From Marinobacter excellens HL-55 (lineage in GTDB: Bacteria; Pseudomonadota; Gammaproteobacteria; Pseudomonadales; Oleiphilaceae), in contig LJZQ01000011.1 in assembly GCA_001314845.1 (NCBI GenBank), forward strand, positions 40,336 through 104,335: 64,000 nucleotides of DNA, read 5' to 3'. This document shows, in pieces, positions 56,671 through 64,000 of the stretch (its first letter is position 1; every line of letters begins with the position of its first letter). The translations under genes were made by a program, and so were the position numbers. The notes below the pieces were generated by a model that ran no database searches, was not told the DNA's origin, and was given only the letters and a program-made list of their open reading frames with translations.

Positions 56671-58041
56671 TTGGCACTGTCAGACAAACTGGCGAGTTTT
56701 CTCACCCGCAAGGGTATTCAGTACCAGCAAATTGAAATTGACCCGGTGGCCAATCTCGATGGTGCGGTGCTTGCCTCTGGCCAATCCCAACATAATTTTA
56801 TCCAGCCGACGTTGTTGATCGACATCAACGGCGTGTGTATGGCGGTGCATCGGTTTGACAGCACACTCGACCTGGATGCCGTGCATCAGTTTACTGGTCG
56901 GCGGCTGCAACCCTTGACGGCGCGCCAGACGGCCCGCCTGTTTGGCGACTGCGATCCCGGGTTCGTGCCGCCGGTAGGGGGTGCATGGGATTTGCCGGTG
57001 CTGGTGGATGAGGACGTGGTGAATGCCGAGCGGGTGCTGTTCTCGGCAGGTACCAACCACTGCCTGATTGAAATGGAAGGTCGTGTGCTGCGTTTGGCAC
57101 TGGCCGGTGCCCGGGAAGGGCATCTGGTTATCCGGGGCAATGGAAATGATTCCCGGGGGGCTTTGACCCTTGATGAGGTGGCGGACAAGTTGCAAAAGCT
57201 TTACCGTCTGCCGCCCATGCCGGCGCTGGCTTTACGGATATTGAAACTGACTGCGAACAGCGAGGCCACGGCGAGAGAGCTGGCCGAGCTGATTGAATTT
57301 GATCCAAGCATGACGGCGCAGATCATGCGTTATGCCCGCTCGGCATTGTTTAATTACCCCGGGCAAATCAACTCGGTGCAGGAAGCGGTTACCCGGGTGC
57401 TTGGGTTTGACCGGGTTGCCCACATTGCCATGGGGATTGCCTCGGTTCGGGCCTTTGATGTGCCCAGGACTGGCATGCTGGGCATGGACAATTTCTGGCG
57501 GCACTCGCTGTACTGCGCCTTCCTGTGCCAGAGCCTGGCAGCCCGTTCCGGGCGAGACAAGGGCCTGGCGTATCTGTGCGGGTTGTTGCATAACTTTGGT
57601 CTGCTACTGGTCGGTCACCTGTTCCCCTCGGAGTTTCAGGAGCTCAACGCCCTGCGTGAAATTAATCCGGAAGCGAGCATGCACTCTCTGGAACAGGAGG
57701 TGTTTGGTCACGGTGATCGTCAGGATATTCTGGCGGTGGGTCACGGTGCGATCGGTGGTATCCTGCACAGCCTTTGGCAGTTACCGGGGCCCGTGATCAA
57801 GGCCGCAGGCATGCATCAAAATCCTGGCTATCACGGTGAGCACGAAGACTATGTTTTGATGGTCCAGCTTGCTAACGGAATGCTGAAGGAACAAGGTATT
57901 GGTGATGAGTTCAATCCGGATGATATCCCGGCACTGACCGAAGCGCTCGGACTGGCCCCGGCGACCCTGGAGCTGGTTCAGCAGGAAATCCGGCAAGTCG
58001 CCTCCGATCTGGACGTACTGGCGTCTTCTCTTGCATCCTGA
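56671..58041 (+). CDS. YbaK-like domain fused to an HDOD domain
   Basis: A 456-residue two-domain protein. Residues about 1-155 resemble the YbaK/ProX aminoacyl-tRNA deacylase fold (SGQSQHNFIQPTLLIDINGVCMAV, GAWDLPVLVDEDV). Residues about 165-440 are an HDOD domain (KLYRLPPMPALALRILKL, FDPSMTAQIMRYARSALF, AVTRVLGFDRVAHIAMGIA, LAYLCGLLHNFGLLLVGHLF). The YbaK part may be regulatory rather than catalytic. TTG start with AAGGAG ten bases upstream. Cotranscription with ppc is possible. Biological role unknown. Confidence 0.82.
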   Translation: MALSDKLASFLTRKGIQYQQIEIDPVANLDGAVLASGQSQHNFIQPTLLIDINGVCMAVHRFDSTLDLDAVHQFTGRRLQPLTARQTARLFGDCDPGFVPPVGGAWDLPVLVDEDVVNAERVLFSAGTNHCLIEMEGRVLRLALAGAREGHLVIRGNGNDSRGALTLDEVADKLQKLYRLPPMPALALRILKLTANSEATARELAELIEFDPSMTAQIMRYARSALFNYPGQINSVQEAVTRVLGFDRVAHIAMGIASVRAFDVPRTGMLGMDNFWRHSLYCAFLCQSLAARSGRDKGLAYLCGLLHNFGLLLVGHLFPSEFQELNALREINPEASMHSLEQEVFGHGDRQDILAVGHGAIGGILHSLWQLPGPVIKAAGMHQNPGYHGEHEDYVLMVQLANGMLKEQGIGDEFNPDDIPALTEALGLAPATLELVQQEIRQVASDLDVLASSLAS

Positions 58042-58129
58042 GTGAACCCTAATTGCGCTTCACGATGCCGGATAATGCTTATTTTCCCGGTGGTTCAGGA
58101 CATGATACAGAGGTCGACTTTCTCTGTAG

Positions 58130-58915
<786 letters not shown>

Positions 58916-58950
58916 CGGATACCGGAGCAGCCCGGGAGGCTCTTAATTCT

Positions 58951-59655
58951 GTGAAGCTTTTAGCACTGGATACGTCCTCTGAGGGTTGCTCGGCCGCTCT
59001 CTGGCTGGATGGCCGGATCACCGAGCGGTTTGAACTGGCCCCAAGGGGCCATACCCGTCTCTTGATGCCCATGGTTCGCGAACTGCTCGCAGAGCAAGGG
59101 CTTGCCCCGGCGGATCTTGACGCCCTGGCGTTCGCGCGAGGCCCAGGTTCTTTTACCGGTTTACGGATAGCGACCGGTGTGGTTCAGGGGTTGGCCTGGG
59201 GTTTAAGCCTGCCGGTGGTGCCGGTGTCATCCCTGGCCTCCGTGGCCCTGGGGGCCATTGAAGAGCATCAGCTTGCTGACAGTGACCTTATTACGGTGGC
59301 GTTTGATGCCAGGATGGGGGAAGTCTATTGGGCCACTTACCAGTGCCGACAGGGCTTGCCTGTGCTGTTTGGCGACGAACGCGTGTGCTCGCCAGGCGAT
59401 GTCAGCCTGCCGCTCTCTGAGGGGTCGGCCGCCTGGATTGGTGCTGGCCAGGGCTGGGCGTTTGCCAGCGACATGCCGGAGGCAGTGGTAAACCGTATCG
59501 GTATTCGCGATACCTCCCTTGTGCCTCGTGCCGCTCAGGTTGCGCGGCTGGGAGAGTACGGGTATCGGCAGGGTGATGCCGTCTCTGCCGAGCTGGCTCA
59601 GCCGGTCTACATCCGGGACGAAGTAGCCTGGAAAAAACTTCCCGGACGAGAATAG
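58951..59655 (+). CDS. tsaB: tRNA t6A37 threonylcarbamoyladenosine protein TsaB
   Basis: A 234-residue ASKHA-fold protein, partner of TsaD and TsaE in making t6A37 in ANN-decoding tRNAs. The N-terminal LALDTSSEGCSAAL and the ARGPGSFTGLRIATGVVQGLA motif are typical. GTG start with GGGAGG eleven bases upstream, 35 bases after adk. Confidence 0.95.
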   Translation: MKLLALDTSSEGCSAALWLDGRITERFELAPRGHTRLLMPMVRELLAEQGLAPADLDALAFARGPGSFTGLRIATGVVQGLAWGLSLPVVPVSSLASVALGAIEEHQLADSDLITVAFDARMGEVYWATYQCRQGLPVLFGDERVCSPGDVSLPLSEGSAAWIGAGQGWAFASDMPEAVVNRIGIRDTSLVPRAAQVARLGEYGYRQGDAVSAELAQPVYIRDEVAWKKLPGRE

Positions 59656-59693
59656 AAGAGCACAGTTTTTGATCAGTTTTTGGGTTGCCCGCC

Positions 59694-59722
59694 TTTTCAA
59701 TTGAGCTTTGATCTTCCATAAT
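59694..59722 (+). promoter_or_regulatory. Candidate promoter upstream of the small unknown gene and rsmJ
   Basis: TTTTCA (59694-59699), a 17-base spacer and CATAAT (59717-59722) in an AT-rich patch, 38 bases before the ATG at 59761. Confidence 0.45.
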
Positions 59723-59760
59723 GTTGTCTCACACACGATTTATCCCTGTGGTTGCGCACT

Positions 59761-60138
59761 ATGATCGGCGGCATTAATCCGGCAAATTCTTCCCTGATTC
59801 AGTCGGGCAATAACAGCCCAGCTAGAGAACGTACGGATGTTGCCAGGTCGCCTGCGGCGTCACCGCAAGCTCTGGCTGATGATGCGGTTCGTCAGGATCT
59901 CAACGCTCCACGACAGGAGCGCGACACCGCCCCCGGAAACCTGAACGCTGGTTTTGAGGCAGTTGAGCGCCGTGTTGAGGCGCGCCGGGCCGCCGAAGAT
60001 GCCCGTTTTGAGCGGTTCCGCGCCGATGAGTTACCTCTGCCAGCGACCAGGGCGCTGTCAGCGTTTGCAGGCGTTGCGGCTGCAGGTCAGGAATTTGAGG
60101 GCGGCAGCCTTATCTCCGGCATCGACATTCTGGTCTGA
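59761..60138 (+). CDS. Small protein of unknown function
   Basis: A 125-residue protein not recognised. It is low in hydrophobic residues through most of its length and probably disordered at the start (NPANSSLIQSGNNSPARER). A charged helix follows (about 62-88, AGFEAVERRVEARRAAEDAR), then a short hydrophobic C-terminal part (ALSAFAGVAAAGQEFEGG) ending in GIDILV. No signal peptide. ATG 59761; an in-frame TTG at 59752 exists. Its TGA shares a base with the rsmJ ATG, so coupled translation supports a real gene. Confidence 0.65.
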   Translation: MIGGINPANSSLIQSGNNSPARERTDVARSPAASPQALADDAVRQDLNAPRQERDTAPGNLNAGFEAVERRVEARRAAEDARFERFRADELPLPATRALSAFAGVAAAGQEFEGGSLISGIDILV

Positions 60139-60962
60139 TGCTCGATCTCTCCCCTAAAGAAACCGCTTCTCTGGCCAACACGATCGCTGTCGCTTGTGCC
60201 CCCCTCGGGGGTCAGCATGCAGCGCGAAAGTTGGCCGATGAGCTGGGCCTGAGCTGGCTGGGTATCGTCAAACCCCAGCAGATTCGTGACTACCCGATCT
60301 TACTGTATATGGATGATGAGGGCCTGGCGCTCCAACTCACCGGCAAAGGTGCGCCGGGTCCGGTCAGGGCCGAGTTTGTGACAGGCAAAATGGGCTATCG
60401 TAGAGAACATGGCGGCGGTACTGGCCAGCTGGTTGCCCGTGCCGTCGGATTGCAGAAAACGAAAGCGCAATTGCATGTGGTGGATGCCACCGCTGGCCTG
60501 GGTCAGGACGCGTTTGTTCTGGCGGGCCTGGGTTGTCGGGTTACCCTGTTTGAGCGCAATCCGGTGATTCATGCCTTGCTGGCGGATGGTCTGGCGCGGG
60601 CGACCTTGAATGCCGAATGCGCGGAGGTGATTGCACGCATGAACCTGCAGGCAGGCAGCTCCATTGACTGGTTGCAGAAAGCAGAACCGAATACGGTGGA
60701 CGTGATTTATCTGGACCCGATGTTCCCGCACAGAGACAAAGCGGCACTGGTCAAAAAAGAAATGCAGGTGTTTCGTCAGGTAGTCGGCGACGATGACGAT
60801 TCAGGGCAGCTGCTGGCCGCGGCGCTGACGTGCGCGCGTTATCGGGTGGTGGTGAAGCGGCCCAGAAAGGCGCCAGCGGTGGCGGGCCCTGAGCCCACCA
60901 CGCGCATTGAAGGCAAAAGCAGTCGTTACGATGTCTACTCCATTAAAGCGTTACCGGCCTGA
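60138..60962 (+). CDS. rsmJ: 16S rRNA (guanine-1516-N2)-methyltransferase RsmJ
   Basis: A 274-residue SAM methyltransferase (YhiQ/RsmJ) modifying m2G1516. The SAM motif is VVDATAGLGQDAFVLAGLGC; FERNPVIHALLADGL and YLDPMFPHRDKAAL (the DPMFP catalytic-type motif) follow, with VKRPRKAP near the end. It is coupled to the small gene upstream and converges on plsB 34 bases away. Confidence 0.95.
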   Translation: MLDLSPKETASLANTIAVACAPLGGQHAARKLADELGLSWLGIVKPQQIRDYPILLYMDDEGLALQLTGKGAPGPVRAEFVTGKMGYRREHGGGTGQLVARAVGLQKTKAQLHVVDATAGLGQDAFVLAGLGCRVTLFERNPVIHALLADGLARATLNAECAEVIARMNLQAGSSIDWLQKAEPNTVDVIYLDPMFPHRDKAALVKKEMQVFRQVVGDDDDSGQLLAAALTCARYRVVVKRPRKAPAVAGPEPTTRIEGKSSRYDVYSIKALPA

Positions 60963-60996
60963 GTAACCAACACTCTGGCCGGCCCGCCTGCGGGGC

Positions 60997-63468
60997 TCAG
61001 GCATCCAGCATGGTGACTTGCTGAATGGCTTGCTGCTTTTCTACGCTCAGCACCAGCCGGGCATCCTCCGCCACTTCATCCAGGCCATCGCCGTAGCAGA
61101 GTCGTCCTTCCTCATCGGTGGTCAGTACCCCCGTCTTCTGCATGTTGGCGATAAAATTCCGGAACAGGGTTTTATCAAAGAACTCGGGGGCATTCAGTCC
61201 GAACAGAATGGACATGCGCTCGGCCAGCAAGGTGCTTTGTTCCTCCAGCTCCGTTGCGGTCAGTTTTCCGGAACCGTATTTGCGCAGAACACCCAGCGTG
61301 ATGTGGTAGCGCTCCAGTGTCTGGATAATAAATCGAGACAGGATGCGCGCCCTCAGCATGGCTTCGGTGCCCTCTTCTGGCCGTCCCAGGCGCTCTTCAT
61401 CCAGCTGGATCAGCAAACCCTGGTCAATCAGCACGTCAATCCACTGGCTGATGACGAATTCCACTTCGTCCTGGTCAAACCGGATAAACAATTCTGACTG
61501 CAGGTAGGGGTAGGCAATGCTGGTCAGGAACAGGATCTTGTCGCGGCGCAGGCTGGACTTGTTCTCAAACAGGCTGACAATCAAGGCTGGCAAAGCGAAG
61601 AGATGTTGAATGTTGTTGCGGTAATAGGTCATCAGGATGGCATTTGAGCCTTCCAGAGCAATGATATCGCCCAGTTTCTGGGGCTGCCGGGTGATCAGGC
61701 CCATGTTTTCGCAGTAAGCGACCCAGTCGCGGCCTGAGCCATCAGGCAGAGTGACCGTGTCGGCATAGGGCAGGGCCCGTAGCAGGTCTGCGTACTTGTC
61801 CAGCAGGCGGATCAGCTGGCCTTCATCCATGGCCATGCGTTCTGTGCCCAGCAACACGGTCGCGGTCATGCCAATAGGATTGACTGCAACCGAAGCGTTG
61901 ATGTTGTTTGCCACCCGTTGGGACAACTCATCGACGGCGTCTGCCAGCCAGGGTGGCCGGTATTCGGAGTCGAATGCTTCTTGTCGCCAACTGTCGTTAA
62001 TGCTGTCGAGAACATCGGCCAAAGGGATTGCATCGCCAAAGTTCAGGGCAACGCGGCCAAAAGAGTCGGTCAGTTTGCGGGCAGTTTTGGCCAGCCCGAA
62101 CACACTTTCTTTCTCTTTTTTCTTGCCTCGTAACTCGCCCAGATAAGAGCGGCCTTCCATGACTTTTTCGTAGCCGATGTACACCGGTACAAACACGATG
62201 GGTTTACGATGATCCCGCAGGAAGCTGCGTACCGTCATCGCCAGCATGCCGGGCCTCGGCGGCAGCATGCGCCCGGTACGCGAGCGGCCACCCTCGACGA
62301 AGTACTCTACGGAGTAACCCCGGGTAAACATCACATGCATGTATTCGTTGAATACCGTCGCATAGAGTGGATTATCCCGAAAGCTGCGACGCATGAAGAA
62401 AGCCCCGCCCCGGCGCAGAATCGGGCCAATCACCGGCATGTTGAGGTTGATGCCCGCGGCAATGTGTGGCGGCATCAGGCCGTTCTTGTACAGAACGTAA
62501 GACAGCAGCAGGTAATCAATGTGGGATCGGTGGCAGGGTACATAGACCACCGCGTTGTCCTGTGCGGCCTCCTTGACCACCTGAATATTGTTGACCGCGA
62601 TCCCCTTGTAGATGCGGTTCCACAGCCAAGCCAGCACCAGTTCCAGAAACCGGATGGTGACAATCGACATGCTGGCGACGATCTCATCGGCGTATTTGTA
62701 GGCCCTGGCGCGTACCTTCTCAGGCGGGATATCATCCCGGGCGGCGGTTTCCCGGATGCTTGCCTTGACGGCCTGGGTGCGCACCAACCCTTCCACCAAG
62801 GTGCGCCTGTGGGACAGATCCGGCCCGAGCACAGCCTGGCGCACTCGCCGGAAGTGTGTCCGCAGAATGCGCGCCAGCTTGCGCTTGGCTTTTTCTTCAT
62901 TATCGCGGTATTCGTCTACCACCTGTTTCAGCGACAGGGGCTGGTTGAACTGCACGTAAGTGCTGCGACCGTGGACCAGGATGATCAGAAATTTTTGCAG
63001 GCGACCAGCAACAGACCAGGTGTCTGAGAGCAGCAATTTGACCAGTGACTTTTCTTTGTCCGGAGAGCGGCCCCAGAACAGCGAAACCGGCACGATCTGC
63101 ACGTCTTGTTCCGGGTGCTCCAACCCGAAATGAACAAGCCCGGTAAATTCTTTGGTGTGTACGGGCTTTTGCCGCTCGCCACGGAACAAGCTGCCAATGC
63201 GCTTGTACAGAAAAAAGAAAGAATGTGCCGGGCCATTTTTAACCGGCAAAATTTCAGCTGCACCAGGCAGGCGGGCATGAATGACTTCCTGTTCGAGTAC
63301 CAGTCGGCTCGACAAAGAGCTGTATTGCAGCACATAGCAGACAGGTTTGTCAGGATCGAGCCCAAGGGCTTCCAGGGTATTGCCACTGACATCGGTCCTG
63401 ACCCACAAAAACAGGATCTTGCGGAAAAGAGACAGGATCAGGCTACGAACGCCCTGATAAAGCCGCAT
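60997..63468 (-). CDS. plsB: Glycerol-3-phosphate 1-O-acyltransferase PlsB
   Basis: An 823-residue inner-membrane-associated acyltransferase starting phospholipid synthesis: acyl-ACP or acyl-CoA plus glycerol 3-phosphate gives lysophosphatidate. The HX4D motif is in VPCHRSHIDYLLLSY near residue 305, with GAFFMRRSF, FVEGGRSRTGRMLPPRPGML and VFVPVYIGYEKVMEG as blocks II-IV. Length equals the family. GGAG precedes the ATG. It diverges from nudC. Confidence 0.97.
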   Translation of the reverse strand: MRLYQGVRSLILSLFRKILFLWVRTDVSGNTLEALGLDPDKPVCYVLQYSSLSSRLVLEQEVIHARLPGAAEILPVKNGPAHSFFFLYKRIGSLFRGERQKPVHTKEFTGLVHFGLEHPEQDVQIVPVSLFWGRSPDKEKSLVKLLLSDTWSVAGRLQKFLIILVHGRSTYVQFNQPLSLKQVVDEYRDNEEKAKRKLARILRTHFRRVRQAVLGPDLSHRRTLVEGLVRTQAVKASIRETAARDDIPPEKVRARAYKYADEIVASMSIVTIRFLELVLAWLWNRIYKGIAVNNIQVVKEAAQDNAVVYVPCHRSHIDYLLLSYVLYKNGLMPPHIAAGINLNMPVIGPILRRGGAFFMRRSFRDNPLYATVFNEYMHVMFTRGYSVEYFVEGGRSRTGRMLPPRPGMLAMTVRSFLRDHRKPIVFVPVYIGYEKVMEGRSYLGELRGKKKEKESVFGLAKTARKLTDSFGRVALNFGDAIPLADVLDSINDSWRQEAFDSEYRPPWLADAVDELSQRVANNINASVAVNPIGMTATVLLGTERMAMDEGQLIRLLDKYADLLRALPYADTVTLPDGSGRDWVAYCENMGLITRQPQKLGDIIALEGSNAILMTYYRNNIQHLFALPALIVSLFENKSSLRRDKILFLTSIAYPYLQSELFIRFDQDEVEFVISQWIDVLIDQGLLIQLDEERLGRPEEGTEAMLRARILSRFIIQTLERYHITLGVLRKYGSGKLTATELEEQSTLLAERMSILFGLNAPEFFDKTLFRNFIANMQKTGVLTTDEEGRLCYGDGLDEVAEDARLVLSVEKQQAIQQVTMLDA

Positions 63469-63609
63469 AAGATGTTACTCCGGTACTGGAAACAGGCGCC
63501 AAGTTTAACGGGTTGAGGCGGGAGCGGAAAGCGGTATACCGATTCTTGGTAGTGAATGTGATGTGTTACATTGCTGTTCAGACAAAACGGCGGCTGAGAC
63601 GAGAAAACT

Positions 63610-64000
63610 ATGGTGAACAATTGCGCCCAGTGGGTGCCTGGCTGGTCTGAAGATGCGCCGGTGGAGGGGGATCTTCTGCTGGCCTTTTCCGGCAGCAACA
63701 TTCTGAAGCCAGGTGATGGCTGGTTCTTGCGATGGGGCGGTCCTGAAATGGGGGGTAGCCGCCCGGAAGCCCTGGCACTTGGTACCTGGAATGGCCTCAA
63801 GCTGTTTGTCACCACGTTGCCGGATACTGGCTTGCCGGGTTTGCAACCAGTGACCCTGAGAGATGCCCTGATATTGTCGCCAGAGGCACCGGCTGAGCTG
63901 CTCAGCACAGGCTTTCAGGTTTGGCAGTGGTGGCAGGATCACCGGTACTGCGGTCGTTGCGGCGAGCGCACACAGCCGCACCCCAGGGAGCGCGCGCGCT
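63610..64000 (+). CDS. nudC: NADH pyrophosphatase NudC (3' end beyond the window)
   Basis: 130 codons of a plus-strand gene that runs off the right edge. The visible part is the NudC N-terminal domain and the first half of the zinc ribbon, HRYCGRCGERTQPHPRERA, diagnostic for the family. The Nudix box would lie beyond the edge. Known activity: cleaves NADH to NMNH and AMP, and removes NAD caps from RNA. ATG 63610 chosen; a GTG is the next codon. Confidence 0.88.
   Translation, partial: MVNNCAQWVPGWSEDAPVEGDLLLAFSGSNILKPGDGWFLRWGGPEMGGSRPEALALGTWNGLKLFVTTLPDTGLPGLQPVTLRDALILSPEAPAELLSTGFQVWQWWQDHRYCGRCGERTQPHPRERAR

Overview
The window is a stretch of core chromosome from a gammaproteobacterium, most likely Marinobacter or a close relative. 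Evidence is moderate-to-high GC content, protein sequences closest in wording to Marinobacter/Pseudomonas families, and gene blocks known from Pseudomonas-type chromosomes: ypjD-ffh-rpsP-rimM-trmD-rplS, xerD-dsbC-hom-thrC-recJ, rpoE-rseABC-degP, lepA-lepB-rnc-era-recO-pdxJ, gacS/cysM-rlmD-relA-mazG, and ppc-adk-tsaB-rsmJ-plsB. Coding density is very high. I see no insertion sequence, prophage, CRISPR array, rRNA or tRNA. No gene-free stretch exceeds 300 bases.

Layout. 1-3.3 kb: a cut-off ornithine-lipid acyltransferase (olsB) diverging from an RstA/RstB-like two-component pair. The divergent spacer carries four 11-bp-phased GTCAC repeats that look like a Pho box. 3.3-7.4 kb: glpK, an orphan Fbp/Pot-type ABC ATPase following argF, and grxD. 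7.4-12.7 kb (mostly minus strand): an orphan TonB-like protein, a DUF1631 protein, a CorB-type CNNM protein and the CcsA-like YpjD. 12.8-16.4 kb: the SRP/ribosome/tRNA-modification operon. 16.5-22.9 kb: xerD, dsbC, threonine synthesis (hom, thrC) and recJ. 23-26.5 kb: prfB with its programmed frameshift, lysS and ung. 26.5-31 kb (minus): an HDOD protein, ygfZ, ygfX, sdhE and nadB. 31-35.5 kb: the envelope-stress sigma-E operon, with a plausible autoregulatory promoter. 35.6-38.3 kb: a CHASE-PAS-GGDEF-EAL protein between degP and lepA. 38.4-44.5 kb: lepA to pdxJ, tightly overlapped. 44.5-53.1 kb: hybrid kinase GacS/BarA, cysM, rlmD, relA and mazG. 53.2-64 kb: two convergent paralogous small proteins, ppc, a YbaK-HDOD fusion, adk, tsaB, a small unknown protein, rsmJ, plsB and the start of nudC.

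Functionally the window joins translation and tRNA maturation with envelope and stress control (sigma-E, RstAB-like, GacS, RelA, c-di-GMP and HDOD proteins) and central metabolism. No gene cluster here is clearly a new defence or biosynthetic system. The most noteworthy items are the Pho-box-like array at olsB, a MITE-like 28-bp inverted-repeat element after ung, a second palindromic repeat before prfB, the convergent paralogous small proteins flanking a 14-bp perfect hairpin, and the YbaK-HDOD fusion.
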